From Kiloniellaceae bacterium (GTDB lineage Bacteria; Pseudomonadota; Alphaproteobacteria; Kiloniellales; J153): a DNA stretch of 48,903 nt. How positions within the stretch are numbered: the stretch's first letter is position 1; each line of letters starts with the position of its first letter. Of the stretch, positions 27,174 to 35,966 are shown piece by piece. The notes below the pieces were generated by a model that had not been told where the DNA came from, did not search any database, and worked only from the letters and a program-made list of their open reading frames with translations. The translations under genes were made by a program, and so were the position numbers. Location: positions 1 to 48,903 of the forward strand of contig JAJFGP010000011.1 in NCBI GenBank assembly GCA_021776055.1, given 5' to 3'.

Positions 27174-27899
27174 TCAGGTCATGTACTGACCGCCGTTGGC
27201 GGTCAATGTCGAGCCGGTAATGAAGCCGGCCTCTTCGCTTGCCAGAAAGGTGACACAGCGCGCCACCTCCTCCGGCTCGCCCAGGCGACCGACCGGGATG
27301 TGTGGCAGAATCTTGCTTTTGATGACCTCTTCCGGGACAGCGCGCACCATCTCGGTGGCGATATAGCCGGGGGCGACCGCATTCACCGTGATGCCCTTGG
27401 CCGCATTCTCCTGCGCCACCGCCTTGGTAAAACCGAACACACCCGCCTTGGCCGCGGAATAGTTGGCCTGGCCGATCTGGCCTTTCTGGCCGTTGATCGA
27501 AGCAATCGAGATCACCCGGCCAAAGCCGCGCGCGCGCATGCCTTCGATCACGTTGCGGGTCATGTTGAAGATCGAGTCCAGGTTGGTCGCGATCACCGCC
27601 CGCCAGTTTTCCGGAGACATCCGGTGCAGCGTTCCGTCGCGGGTAATACCGGCGTTGTTCACCAGGATATCGACCGGCCCCAGGTCTGCCTCGACCTGAG
27701 CAACCCCGGCCTGGCAGGCCGCAAAATCACCGACGTCCCACTTATAGACAGCAATTCCGGTCTCGGCCTTGAAGGCCTCTGCCGCCACGTCATTGCCGCC
27801 GTAGGTCGCGGCAACGGTGCAGCCTGCGTCCCTAAGGCCGACCGCAATTGCGGCACCAATGCCGCGGGTGCCGCCGGTCACGAGTGCGATACGTGCCAT
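27174..27899 (-). CDS. phaB: Acetoacetyl-CoA reductase
   Basis: The 241-residue short-chain dehydrogenase has the NADP-binding TGGTRGIG (8-15), NNAGITRDGT, catalytic Ser134, Tyr147 and Lys151 (ISIASINGQKGQIGQ then ANYSAAKAG). The SINGQKGQ-x-GQ-x-NYSAAKAG block and TEMVRAVPEEV are typical of PhaB rather than FabG. It reduces acetoacetyl-CoA to (R)-3-hydroxybutyryl-CoA for PHB synthesis. It is the last gene of the leftward pha cluster, 43 bases after phaA. Confidence 0.94.
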   Translation of the reverse strand: MARIALVTGGTRGIGAAIAVGLRDAGCTVAATYGGNDVAAEAFKAETGIAVYKWDVGDFAACQAGVAQVEADLGPVDILVNNAGITRDGTLHRMSPENWRAVIATNLDSIFNMTRNVIEGMRARGFGRVISIASINGQKGQIGQANYSAAKAGVFGFTKAVAQENAAKGITVNAVAPGYIATEMVRAVPEEVIKSKILPHIPVGRLGEPEEVARCVTFLASEEAGFITGSTLTANGGQYMT

Positions 27900-27942
27900 A
27901 AGCCGTTCCCTCCCTGTTAACGCGTTTTTTTGCGTTCATTTT

Positions 27943-29118
27943 TTAGCCGCGTTCAACACACATGGCGATGCCCATGCCGCCGCCGATGCACAGGGTAGCC
28001 AGACCCTTCTTGGCGTCCCGCTTGGCCATTTCGTGCAGCAGAGTTACCAGCACCCGGGCGCCCGAGGCGCCGATCGGATGGCCGATGGCAATCGCCCCGC
28101 CATTGACGTTCACCTTCGCCGTATCCCAGCCAAGGTCCTTGTTGACCGCCAAGGCCTGCGCGGCAAACGCCTCGTTGGCCTCGATCAAATCCAGATCGCC
28201 CGCCGACCAGCCGGCCAGGTCCAGGGCCTTGCGGCTGGATGGAATTGGCCCGGTGCCCATGATCGCCGGATCGACGCCGCAAGTTGCCCACGAGACGATG
28301 CGCGCCAGCGGTGTTATGCCGCGTTTCGCCGCCGCATCCGCGGTCATGAGAACCACCGCCGCGGCGCCGTCGTTGATGCCGCTGGCGTTGCCCGCGGTTA
28401 CCGTCCCGTCCTTCTCGAAAGCAGGGCGCAGCTTGGCCAGACTTTCCGCCGTGGTGCCGTGCTTGGGGTACTCGTCTACGTCCACGGTCACCGAGCCCTT
28501 GCGTGTCTCGATGACGACCGGCGCGATTTCGTCGGCAAAGCGGCCGTCTTTTTGCGCCGCCTCCGCCTTCTGCTGGGATGCCGCAGCGAAGGCGTCCTGC
28601 TCGACCCGAGTAAGTTGCCATTTCTTGGCCACGTTCTCGGCGGTGTTGCCCATGTGGTAGCCGTTGAAGGCATCCCACAGGCCGTCCTTGATCATCGAGT
28701 CGATGAAGTTGACGTCACCCATCTTTGTACCGTTGCGCAAATGCGCCACGTGCGGTGCCTGGCTCATGCTCTCTTGCCCGCCGGCCACCACGATCTGCGA
28801 GTCGCCGACCTTGATCGCCTGATAGCCAAGGGCCACGGTGCGCAAGCCCGACCCGCAAAGCTGGTTCACTTGATAGGCCGTCTTCTCCACCGGAATACCG
28901 GCCGCTATGGCGGCCTGCCGGGCTGGATTCTGGCCCGTCCCGGCGATCAGAATCTGCCCAAGAACGGCCTCATCGACCTCGTTCGGCTCCACCTTGGCAC
29001 GCTGCAACGCTTCCTTGATGGCAACGGTCCCCAGGAACGAGGCAGCGACACCGGATAATCCGCCGTTAAATGCGCCGACGGGCGTGCGCGCTGCACCTGC
29101 GATGACGACTTCGGTCAT
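27943..29118 (-). CDS. phaA: Acetyl-CoA C-acetyltransferase (beta-ketothiolase)
   Basis: The 391-residue thiolase has the acyl-accepting Cys88 ([12 protein letters not shown]), His347 in [11 protein letters not shown] and the deprotonating Cys377 in LCIGGGMG. Length and [11 protein letters not shown] are typical of the PhaA/AtoB group. It condenses two acetyl-CoA molecules to acetoacetyl-CoA, the first step of PHB synthesis. It precedes phaB in the same direction. Confidence 0.95.
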   Translation of the reverse strand: MTEVVIAGAARTPVGAFNGGLSGVAASFLGTVAIKEALQRAKVEPNEVDEAVLGQILIAGTGQNPARQAAIAAGIPVEKTAYQVNQLCGSGLRTVALGYQAIKVGDSQIVVAGGQESMSQAPHVAHLRNGTKMGDVNFIDSMIKDGLWDAFNGYHMGNTAENVAKKWQLTRVEQDAFAAASQQKAEAAQKDGRFADEIAPVVIETRKGSVTVDVDEYPKHGTTAESLAKLRPAFEKDGTVTAGNASGINDGAAAVVLMTADAAAKRGITPLARIVSWATCGVDPAIMGTGPIPSSRKALDLAGWSAGDLDLIEANEAFAAQALAVNKDLGWDTAKVNVNGGAIAIGHPIGASGARVLVTLLHEMAKRDAKKGLATLCIGGGMGIAMCVERG

Positions 29119-29160
29119 GACTGCGCTTCTCCTTGAATTCTCCAGCCGCCTTGCAAACAG

Positions 29161-29185
29161 TTAGCCGATGCCGGTTAGCCGATGC
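29161..29185. repeat. Tandem 11-base repeat between phaC and phaA
   Basis: TTAGCCGATGC occurs at 29161-29171 and again at 29175-29185, a 14-base period, in the 134-base gap between phaC and phaA. It may be a protein-binding site or a small duplication; sequence alone does not decide. Confidence 0.6.
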
Positions 29186-29252
29186 TGCGGCGCAAAAGAT
29201 GTCCCCAACGTATAGCCACCTGCAACCCATGGGGGCAAGGGACAACACGGTC

Positions 29253-30524
29253 TTAGTTGGCATCGGCGCCGCGCGCCATGAGCCATGTCAAAAGGGGTTG
29301 CCAGACCAAATCGGCCGCGCGGCCGCCGACGACCATGCCGATATGGCCGGCCGCCGGGCGCAGAATTTCGGTATTCGGGATGGCCTCGCACAAAGCCAAT
29401 GCCGACGCCGGCGGCACGATACGGTCGCCGGACGGAATGATACCGAGACTGGGCAGCTCGAGGCGCGCCGGATCGACCGCCTTACCGGCAACGCGCCAGT
29501 GCCCGGTGGCCGGCGTATTCTCGCCGTACCAGCCGGCCAGGCATTCGCGCGCAACCGGAGCGGCCAGCGGAACCCCATCGTTCAGCCAATCCTCCAGGGC
29601 GACAAATGCCTTGGCCTTGCGGTGTGCCGGGTCGAGGCGCGCGAAGGCCAGGAACTTGCGCACCACCAGTTGCGGGTCGAGACCGGCAAAGAGCGCCTGG
29701 ATGACGTCCACCGGCAGCTCACCCAGGGTATCGAGGAGCGGTGAAAGCAGGGTTGCCGCCGATGCCGCCTGGGCACTCTGCGCCCCGGCATCGGCATGGA
29801 AGTCCCAGGGTGTGGCCAGCAACGCCAGGCCAGAAAGATCGGCGCGCCGGCGCAGCGCCAAGGCGAGCGCCAGCAAGCCACCCATGCAATACCCGAGCAC
29901 CACCGGCCGTTGCCCGGTCGCCGCCAGCACCGCATCGAGCGCCGATTCCAGGCGCCCGGCGATATAGTCAGTCAGGGTAAAGCGTCGCTCTTCCGCGCCC
30001 GGCCGGTCCCAATCCACCAGATAGGGGCGCACGCCCTTGTCGGCGAGCCACCGCAGCAGGCTTGTCTCCGCCGTCAGGTCCAACACATAGGCGCGGTTGA
30101 TGAGAGACGGGACGACGAGAACCGGCGGGCCGGCGGCGCCCGTTTTGCCGGATGCCAACGCGCCATAGTCGAGCAGCCGAGTCGTCCCCTCGCGCCAGAC
30201 GTCCGGTGCGGGCGGTAAATCGCGGCGATAGGGGTGCTGGCGATAGGCCGAGATACCGTCGAGCAGCGCCTTATGGCGCTCGCTGATCTGCTGATCGAGT
30301 ATCGTCGCCGCGGTTTCAGGTTCGAGTTTTGCGAGGCTTGCTTGCAGAGCGTCGGCCGCTTGGCGCAGGTCCGCCTTCCAGGGCAGCGATCCGTTTCTCA
30401 AGAGCGGTAAGGCGGCGCGCGAGCTTGTCCACGTCAGCGCCGCCACCGCCAGATGCAGCCCCAGGGGCCGCGGACCCGGCCGCTTGGGGGTGTCCGGATC
30501 GCGCTGCGGTGCGGCTTTGGGCAT
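29253..30524 (-). CDS. phaC: PhaC-like polyhydroxyalkanoate synthase
   Basis: The 423-residue alpha/beta-hydrolase has a lipase-like box with cysteine, GYCMGG (Cys213), which is diagnostic of PHA synthases, plus Asp367 (SGDRIVPP) and His394 (AAGHIG) to complete the triad. VLVVPSLINRAYVLDL and PYLVDWDRPG are typical synthase blocks. At 423 residues it is shorter than class I enzymes (near 590) and longer than class III PhaC (near 355). The start is uncertain: ATG at 30524 or GTG at 30446. Either way it overlaps the upstream small gene in another frame. The 134 bases before phaA are non-coding. Confidence 0.85.
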   Translation of the reverse strand: MPKAAPQRDPDTPKRPGPRPLGLHLAVAALTWTSSRAALPLLRNGSLPWKADLRQAADALQASLAKLEPETAATILDQQISERHKALLDGISAYRQHPYRRDLPPAPDVWREGTTRLLDYGALASGKTGAAGPPVLVVPSLINRAYVLDLTAETSLLRWLADKGVRPYLVDWDRPGAEERRFTLTDYIAGRLESALDAVLAATGQRPVVLGYCMGGLLALALALRRRADLSGLALLATPWDFHADAGAQSAQAASAATLLSPLLDTLGELPVDVIQALFAGLDPQLVVRKFLAFARLDPAHRKAKAFVALEDWLNDGVPLAAPVARECLAGWYGENTPATGHWRVAGKAVDPARLELPSLGIIPSGDRIVPPASALALCEAIPNTEILRPAAGHIGMVVGGRAADLVWQPLLTWLMARGADAN

Positions 30525-30750
30525 CGGCGGTTGCCTCTCCCTGGGTTGCCGGTGTCTGCATGGACGGGACCAAACCAGCCATCAAACCGGCCCAGGCGGC
30601 CGGCGTTGCCGTGCCGGCCAAGCCCATGCCGGTCATAACCTGCTGCAAGGCCCGGGCGAAGTCCTGGTCCGTGGCCAGCGCCGACATCTGGTCCTGCCAT
30701 AGGTCCAGATACCGTCTTGCCAGCTCGTCCGCATCCGCCTGCTCCGCCAT
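30316..30750 (-). CDS. Small PhaE/phasin-like protein
   Basis: The roughly 144-residue protein starts MAEQADADELARRYLDLWQ, a helical, acidic segment resembling the N-terminus of PHA synthase subunit PhaE. A low-complexity Ala/Gly/Ser linker follows, then a short leucine-heptad helix VDKLARRLTALEKRIAALEGG and a basic tail SGRRSASKPRKTRT. It is much shorter than PhaE of class III synthases. It overlaps the phaC reading frame by 209 bases in a different frame. A role as activator or granule-binding partner of the PhaC-like protein is inference. The ATG at 30750 lacks a strong ribosome-binding site. Confidence 0.7.
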   Translation of the reverse strand: MAEQADADELARRYLDLWQDQMSALATDQDFARALQQVMTGMGLAGTATPAAWAGLMAGLVPSMQTPATQGEATADAQSRTAARSGHPQAAGSAAPGAASGGGGADVDKLARRLTALEKRIAALEGGPAPSGRRSASKPRKTRT

Positions 30751-30832
30751 CGCTGGGAAGTATACCGGCGCCTCCCGGCCCTGACTAGGGTGCCCCGCAT
30801 GGTCCAAGCCTCCCCAGGGCTCAAATCAACGA

Positions 30833-30892
30833 TACGACTATTGCCAAGCGTACGACTATTGATTGACAGTCCTTGCCGCATCGCAGCACAAT
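30833..30892 (+). promoter_or_regulatory. Candidate phaR promoter with upstream direct repeats
   Basis: In the 233-base divergent gap between the pha genes and phaR, TACGACTATTG occurs at 30833-30843 and 30851-30861 (18-base period). A perfect TTGACA follows at 30863-30868 and CACAAT at 30887-30892 with an 18-base spacer. Just downstream (30901-30919) is a TGC-rich stretch of the kind bound by PhaR. Autoregulation by PhaR is known in other bacteria; here it is inference. Confidence 0.5.
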
Positions 30893-30983
30893 TGGCGTAC
30901 GCAGTGCAGCAAGATGCGGCCGGACCCGGGGACTTGCCTCGGCAACCGACGTACTTTCCCGGAGGCAGCGAAAGGCACGGCAC

Positions 30984-31619
30984 GTGGTGGGCAAGAAGAA
31001 CAACGACGAAGGCCAACCGACCGTCATCAAGAAATATGCCAATCGCCGATTGTACAATACGGCGACCAGCAGTTACGTCACCCTGGATCATCTCTGCCAG
31101 ATGGTGCAAGAGGGCATCGATTTCGTGGTCTACGACGCCAAGAGCGGGGATGATATCACCCGCTCGGTGCTCACCCAGATCATTGTCGAGGAAGAAGGCA
31201 AGGGGCAGAACCTACTGCCCATCAAGTTCCTGCGTCAGATCATCGGCCTCTATGGCGATTCCATGCAATGGATGGTGCCGCGCTATCTCGATCACATGAT
31301 GGAATCGTTCTCTCAGAACCAGGAACGCATGCGCCAATCCATGCAGGAATCATTCGGGGGTATGTTCCCCTTCGGTAAGTTCGAGGAGATGGGCAAACAG
31401 AACATGACCATCTTCGAAAACGCCATGAAGATGTTCACGCCATTCGAAAATGAGTCGGGAGGCGATACCGGACCCGGCCAGGAAGCCCAGCCTGCGGCAG
31501 CGCCGAATAGCAGCAGTAAGGCCGCGCCCGAGGCCGATACCCTGGACCGCCTCAAAGCCCAAGTCGACCTGCTACAGCAGCAACTCGAAACAATCAGCAA
31601 GACCAAGTCGAAAGATTAG
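30984..31619 (+). CDS. phaR: PHB synthesis repressor PhaR
   Basis: The protein is about 211 residues. The N-terminal DNA-binding domain reads TVIKKYANRRLYNTATSSYVTLDHL, followed by VYDAKSGDDITRSVLTQIIVEEE, both diagnostic of PhaR. The middle is a PHB-accumulation regulatory domain, and the C-terminus a short coiled coil (LKAQVDLLQQQLETI). PhaR represses phasin and pha genes until PHB granules titrate it. The start is GTG at 30984 or 30987, with AAAGG about nine bases before. It is divergent from the pha operon, and its end overlaps the next gene by four bases. Confidence 0.94.
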   Translation: MVGKKNNDEGQPTVIKKYANRRLYNTATSSYVTLDHLCQMVQEGIDFVVYDAKSGDDITRSVLTQIIVEEEGKGQNLLPIKFLRQIIGLYGDSMQWMVPRYLDHMMESFSQNQERMRQSMQESFGGMFPFGKFEEMGKQNMTIFENAMKMFTPFENESGGDTGPGQEAQPAAAPNSSSKAAPEADTLDRLKAQVDLLQQQLETISKTKSKD

Positions 31620-33367
31620 ATCGTTGCCGGTTGGCGCCTGCCGCTTGGGGCCGCCGCGAAGCGCGGCAAGGGTAGTGGCATGATCGTCTGCCGCCGCCAG
31701 GCGGGAGTGAGTTCGGGCTTGCCGAAGAAATATCCCTGAAGCAGATCGACACCCTCGTTGGCGAGGATCGCGGCTTCCTCATTGGTCTCCACGCACTCCG
31801 CGACCGTGACCAGGTTGAAGACCTGCGCGAGGCTGAGAAGATTGCGGATGAAAAGCTGGTTCTCGGTGCTGTGCGCCAAGTCGCGCACAAACGAGCCATC
31901 GATCTTGACCACATCGACGGTCAGCGCCTTGAGGTGGCGGAAGGTGGTGTAACCCGCGCCGAAGTCGTCCAAGGCCACCTCGCAGCCTAGATTTCGTAGG
32001 ACCGAGACGAAGCGCGCCGAGTCGTCGATGTCGAACAGGGCGGCAGTCTCGGTAATCTCAACGATCATGCGGTTGGCCAGATCGCGGCGACCCTTCAACT
32101 GCGCGATGAGGGCACGCAGCCAGCCACGGTCAGCGGCGGTAACCCCGGAGATGTTGAATGCCAACGTCACCTCCGGATGCTCCTCCAAGTCACGGACAAC
32201 CAGTTCCAAGGCGCGCCGGTCAATGGCGCGCATAAGGCCCAGGCGCTCGACCACCGGAATGAAACGGCCGGCCGCGATCACGCTGCCGTCCCGCGCTATC
32301 ATGCGCAGCAGGCATTCGTAGTAACGCACCTCGTGGGTAAGCGCATCGACCACGGGTTGATAGGCAAAGACGAGGCGATCCTCTTTTAGCGCCTCCGTAA
32401 CCTGCTCGCCCAACTCCATGTTGGCGCGGTGGTTGAGACGTTGTTCCTCGGACATCTCGAAGGGCTTCACACAATCGCGCCCCGAGGACTTTGCCTTCAA
32501 CAGCGCAGCCTCGGCATTGATGATGACATCGAAGCTTGTCCGCGCCTGGTCCGGGAAGTGAACCGAGCCGATGGACAAGGTGACATGCACGCTATTGGTA
32601 TCGATGACGATTGGGGTTTGCCGCATTGCCTCGACGATACGTTCACCGATCATGGCCGTGTCGTCGGGCGAACAGAAGGCAAGCACAACACCAAAGCGGT
32701 CGGAACCGAGGCGGCCAATAACGTCGGTGGTGCGCAGACACTGATCCAAACGGCGCGCTACCTCGACCAGAACGCGGTCGCCGGCGGCACTGCCATACGC
32801 CGTGTTGATGCGGTCCAACTGATCGATACCAACCGCCAGGAAAGCTCCCGGGGGGCCGTAGCGCAGACTGTAGGCAAGCGCATAGTCGAGCGCCTCGCGC
32901 AGGCGCAACTTGTTGTAGTGCCCGGTCAACTCGTCATAATTGGCCAGATGCTCGAGACGGGTTTCGTTCTGCTTGCGTTGGGTAACCAGCCGCAGCATTC
33001 CGGATAGGCGAACCGGTGTCCCACCCGGTGATATCTCAACAGTTCCGCGATCGTGCACCCAGCGAAACTCACCGTCGCTTGCCCGGATCCGATACTCGCA
33101 ATCATACCCCATGGTCCCGGCAAAATGCTCGGAGAGGGCTTGCATGCGTGCCGGCAGGTCTTCTGGATTAATACGGCTATGAAAGCGATCGCCGCTGCGT
33201 GGTACGGTCGCCGAACTGAGGCCCAAAAAGTCGGCTGCCCGCCCGACCCAATCTATGCGGTCGGTCGCCAAGTCCCAGCTGTAGACAAGATCACCGGATC
33301 CGTCCACGGCGGCGCGCAAGCGCTCAAGCTCGGCCAAGCTCTCGTCTCGAGAGATAGATTGAAGCAC
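31616..33367 (-). CDS. PAS-GGDEF-EAL signalling protein with degenerate GGDEF
   Basis: The 583-residue cytoplasmic protein has an N-terminal PAS fold with PAC end (about 20-130), a GGDEF domain (about 140-300) and an EAL domain (about 320-565). The GGDEF signature is GSDRF (221-225), so cyclase activity is unlikely. The EAL motif is ECLLR (351-355), which keeps the catalytic glutamate; NISG, DDFGAGYTTF (467-476), KIDGSF, AECVE and QGYFFGKP are intact. It is probably a c-di-GMP phosphodiesterase or a c-di-GMP/GTP sensor with PAS input. Location beside phaR may be coincidental. Confidence 0.9.
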   Translation of the reverse strand: MLQSISRDESLAELERLRAAVDGSGDLVYSWDLATDRIDWVGRAADFLGLSSATVPRSGDRFHSRINPEDLPARMQALSEHFAGTMGYDCEYRIRASDGEFRWVHDRGTVEISPGGTPVRLSGMLRLVTQRKQNETRLEHLANYDELTGHYNKLRLREALDYALAYSLRYGPPGAFLAVGIDQLDRINTAYGSAAGDRVLVEVARRLDQCLRTTDVIGRLGSDRFGVVLAFCSPDDTAMIGERIVEAMRQTPIVIDTNSVHVTLSIGSVHFPDQARTSFDVIINAEAALLKAKSSGRDCVKPFEMSEEQRLNHRANMELGEQVTEALKEDRLVFAYQPVVDALTHEVRYYECLLRMIARDGSVIAAGRFIPVVERLGLMRAIDRRALELVVRDLEEHPEVTLAFNISGVTAADRGWLRALIAQLKGRRDLANRMIVEITETAALFDIDDSARFVSVLRNLGCEVALDDFGAGYTTFRHLKALTVDVVKIDGSFVRDLAHSTENQLFIRNLLSLAQVFNLVTVAECVETNEEAAILANEGVDLLQGYFFGKPELTPAWRRQTIMPLPLPRFAAAPSGRRQPATI

Positions 33368-33740
33368 GGGCGATCACTCCTACCTGAAGCGTTCGTCTAT
33401 CGCCGGAAAATCAACGGGGTGAACTACCGCTACGACCGCTCCTACTGGAATGCGGGCCTAGCGGCACCCGTTGGCCGGTACACAGGTTCTAGGGTAAGCT
33501 TCGTCTCACTAAGAATTTATGAATAAAGACAAATGTGACAGTTGTTATGGTTAATTTTAAACTATTCAACTAGTACATATATAGCTCGATATTGAATATT
33601 ATCATCGGTTTTTATTGTTAATATAACGTATTAATAGAGTTTAATTTTGCGATCCACCTACAATTCAAACAATTTATATTGCATTTGCCAGAAATTTGCG
33701 TCACAATTCGTTTCTTCTCCGAATCAATTACACTGGGTTC
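33368..33740. other. AT-rich divergent intergenic region
   Basis: This 373-base gap separates the GGDEF-EAL gene from the next rightward gene. From about 33505 to 33700 it is strikingly AT-rich for this genome, with several runs of A or T. No gene or convincing promoter hexamer pair stands out. It probably holds the promoters of both neighbours and may attract a nucleoid protein (inference). Confidence 0.5.
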
Positions 33741-34181
33741 ATGGCCAGTTTATCTTCGCCTCTCGTCTTACCGGCAGGCTCCGCGATTCGGCTACCATCG
33801 CCGCCGCAGTCGGTATCCGGTCACGCCTTCGAGGTGCGCCCGATCCCAGGCGTGGCTCCGCCACAGCCCCTGCGAGCGGAATCGCAAGCACGCCAATCGC
33901 GCGAAGACCTTACCGAGGATCGAGGGCGGGCGCGGCGCGCCGACCAGGGAGCTTTTGGCCAATCGCGGCCCCGACAAAGCGCGACACAATCCTTCGCGCC
34001 AACCGATTTCGCCTCCAGTCAGTTCTTGGCGCAGATTTTCGGCCAAGACCATGGGCCGGCCGGAAACGTCGTGGCCCTGCACCGCAATGGTGCGACTTTG
34101 AGCAGCGATGCCTATCGACGGGCCGGCGGTGAACCGGTCATCTACAGTGAGCAACCTCAGATTCTACGGATCGCTGTTTGA
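33741..34181 (+). CDS. Hypothetical protein
   Basis: The 146-residue product has no family I recognise. It is rich in Ala, Pro, Gln, Ser and Arg, with a predicted disordered middle (about 30-85) and a more ordered end: FLAQIFGQDHGP, then AYRRAGGEPVIYSEQPQILRIAV. No signal peptide or membrane segment is visible. The AT-rich region upstream and the overlap with the next small gene support it as real. The ATG at 33741 lacks a clear ribosome-binding site. Confidence 0.55.
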   Translation: MASLSSPLVLPAGSAIRLPSPPQSVSGHAFEVRPIPGVAPPQPLRAESQARQSREDLTEDRGRARRADQGAFGQSRPRQSATQSFAPTDFASSQFLAQIFGQDHGPAGNVVALHRNGATLSSDAYRRAGGEPVIYSEQPQILRIAV

Positions 34182-34402
34182 CGGTTACACCGCGTATTCT
34201 TCCGCAGCAGCGCCTGCTTCTAGAGCTGCTCCTAGCCTCCGGCCATATTGCCGTGCCTAGCGATGCGCGGGGAACGATTTTATGGCGGACCTTAGAGGAA
34301 TGCCGCCAAGCGCGCTGGATTACCGTGGCCGAGGTCAGCCCCGATTTCTTCAACATTGGGATCACCAGGGCCGGCCGCATCGCCGTCAAGGACGGCAGCT
34401 AG
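34178..34402 (+). CDS. Hypothetical small winged-helix-like protein
   Basis: This 74-residue protein begins at a TTG overlapping the previous stop (TTGA). It looks like a small winged helix: LPQQRLLLELLLASGHIAVPSD, TLEECRQARWITVAEVSPDFF and ITRAGRIAV. It is similar in outline, though not in detail, to YjhX-type small proteins. Function is unknown. It is coupled to the hypothetical gene before it and convergent with the reductase gene seven bases later. Confidence 0.55.
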   Translation: MTVTPRILPQQRLLLELLLASGHIAVPSDARGTILWRTLEECRQARWITVAEVSPDFFNIGITRAGRIAVKDGS

Positions 34403-34409
34403 CTTTCCA

Positions 34410-35399
34410 CTAGGGGCGCGGCTCTGTGCGCAGCTCGCGCAAGGTGAAGGAATCGGCGTGGATATCGGCAAGATCGACACCCGCTAGATAGGCTTGCCGC
34501 TGCGCCCCCGTCACCATAGGTGGACAACCGCATAGGAAAAGGCGCCAGCCACCAAGATCCGCATGATCGGCGAAGGCCGCCGCCTCGGCACGTTGCGGGC
34601 GACACCCCGATATGTCCGGGGAGCCGGATAGGCACGGCGTGTAGTGGAAATTCGCGTGCGCCGTGGCCATTGCCACCAACTCGTCGCGCAGATACAGGCC
34701 CTCGGCGTGGCGGCTGCCGTGATAGAGATGGATCGGGCCACTGTGACCAACCGCCAACGCCGCGCGCGCAATCCCATACAAAGGCGCAAGCCCGGTCCCG
34801 TTACCCACGAGAAGCAGAGGTTGCTCCGGCCGCCCCGGCACATAGAAGCAGGCGCCATTCGGTCCCTGAAAGTCGACCTCCGCGCCCGGCTTTAGATCGT
34901 CCGATATCCAGGTGCTCATGGCACCACCCGTGTGCCGTTTAACATGGACCTCAAGGGCCGCATCTTGGCCCGGAACGCTAGCCAGGGAATAGCTACGCGA
35001 TAGGCCGTCGGCACGGCGAACATTGATAAACTGGCCGGCGGAATAGTCGATAGGTTCGGCGGGCTGCAAACGCAGCCGCCAAACCAGCGGGGCCAATGGC
35101 TCGTTTTCCAGGACCCGGGCCCGCGCATAAATCGCCCCTTCATCGGGCAACGAAACCGTCAGCGGACTCTGAGGCCGGCAACAACAGGCCAAGAAGTAGC
35201 CTTGTCGGCGCAAGGTTTCGCGCAGGGGTGCCTGCGCCTCAGGCGGGACCAAGCCATCCAAGCCGCGGAGCACGCACGTCAAGCATTGGCCCACGCGACA
35301 GGAATGGGGCAGCGCGACGCCTTGCCGCAACAAGGCATCGAGCACCGTTTCCGACTCCCGGCACTCGTATTCAACGCCCCGAAAGGCGATCGCCGCCAT
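34410..35399 (-). CDS. [2Fe-2S] / FAD / NAD(P)H oxidoreductase
   Basis: The 329-residue reductase has an N-terminal plant-type [2Fe-2S] ferredoxin domain: Cys34, Cys39 and Cys42 in SCRVGQCLTC, with the fourth ligand in ACCC (72-74). An FAD-binding barrel follows with RSYSLAS (135-141), then an NAD(P) domain with GNGTGLAP (199-206) and FLCGCPPMV near the end. This is the layout of aromatic-oxygenase reductases. It starts 31 bases after a truncated haemoglobin gene in the same direction, so it is the likely electron donor to that haemoglobin (inference). Confidence 0.9.
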   Translation of the reverse strand: MAAIAFRGVEYECRESETVLDALLRQGVALPHSCRVGQCLTCVLRGLDGLVPPEAQAPLRETLRRQGYFLACCCRPQSPLTVSLPDEGAIYARARVLENEPLAPLVWRLRLQPAEPIDYSAGQFINVRRADGLSRSYSLASVPGQDAALEVHVKRHTGGAMSTWISDDLKPGAEVDFQGPNGACFYVPGRPEQPLLLVGNGTGLAPLYGIARAALAVGHSGPIHLYHGSRHAEGLYLRDELVAMATAHANFHYTPCLSGSPDISGCRPQRAEAAAFADHADLGGWRLFLCGCPPMVTGAQRQAYLAGVDLADIHADSFTLRELRTEPRP

Positions 35400-35430
35400 A
35401 ACCGTGCAGCGCTAGCGCCGGACCGTAACC

Positions 35431-35799
35431 CTAGGCGTTGAGCACGTCGTTCCGGGTGCCGGCGGCTATGCCCATGATCTCCTGCGCCACATCGGCGGCA
35501 ACCCCAAGCTCGGTCAAGGTCGCTTGAAGATGGCCGGCAACCGCATCGAAATGGCTGCCATCGAGGCCCTGAGCAACCAGGGGTGCGTGCGCCGTGCGCA
35601 GATCCTTGCCCGAATAGTGATTAGGGCCACCGAAGACGACCGTCAGGAACGACTTCTGCTTGGCCCGCTGCTCGTCCATATCGACGTCGTCGAAAAAATT
35701 GTTGATCTTCGGATCGGCTAAAACCTTGCGGTAGAACAAATCCACGGCCGCTTCCACCGCAGCCGCACCGCCAACACGCTCAAAAAGACTGCCAGACAT
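35431..35799 (-). CDS. Group 1 truncated haemoglobin
   Basis: The 122-residue globin belongs to group I (TrHbN): Tyr23 in the B10 position (LFYRKVLADP), Gln48 near E7 (KQKSFLTVVFGGP), proximal His71 (LRTAHAPL), and the end HLQATLTELGV. TrHbN proteins bind O2 and oxidise NO to nitrate when a reductase is available. I used the ATG at 35799 because GAGGAG lies seven bases before it; a GTG at 35805 is also in frame. It heads a two-gene operon with the reductase. Confidence 0.92.
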   Translation of the reverse strand: MSGSLFERVGGAAAVEAAVDLFYRKVLADPKINNFFDDVDMDEQRAKQKSFLTVVFGGPNHYSGKDLRTAHAPLVAQGLDGSHFDAVAGHLQATLTELGVAADVAQEIMGIAAGTRNDVLNA

Positions 35800-35966
35800 T
35801 CCCACTCTCCTCGTATGCGCCGGATAATCGCGCCGGACGCTGTTTCCGTAGAGAGTTGTGACAAATGCCGCCTAAGAAACGGTGAATATTATAGTGTTTA
35901 TCTACTTATGGTTGCAAATGCGTGTGTATGCATAATCCCCTGCCTCGGACCGCTTCGGATACATGC

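Noticed and set aside
27817-29058. Rightward 413-residue frame antisense to phaA
   Set aside because: The thiolase active-site residues are all present on the minus strand; the antisense translation is His/Arg/Gly-rich shadow.
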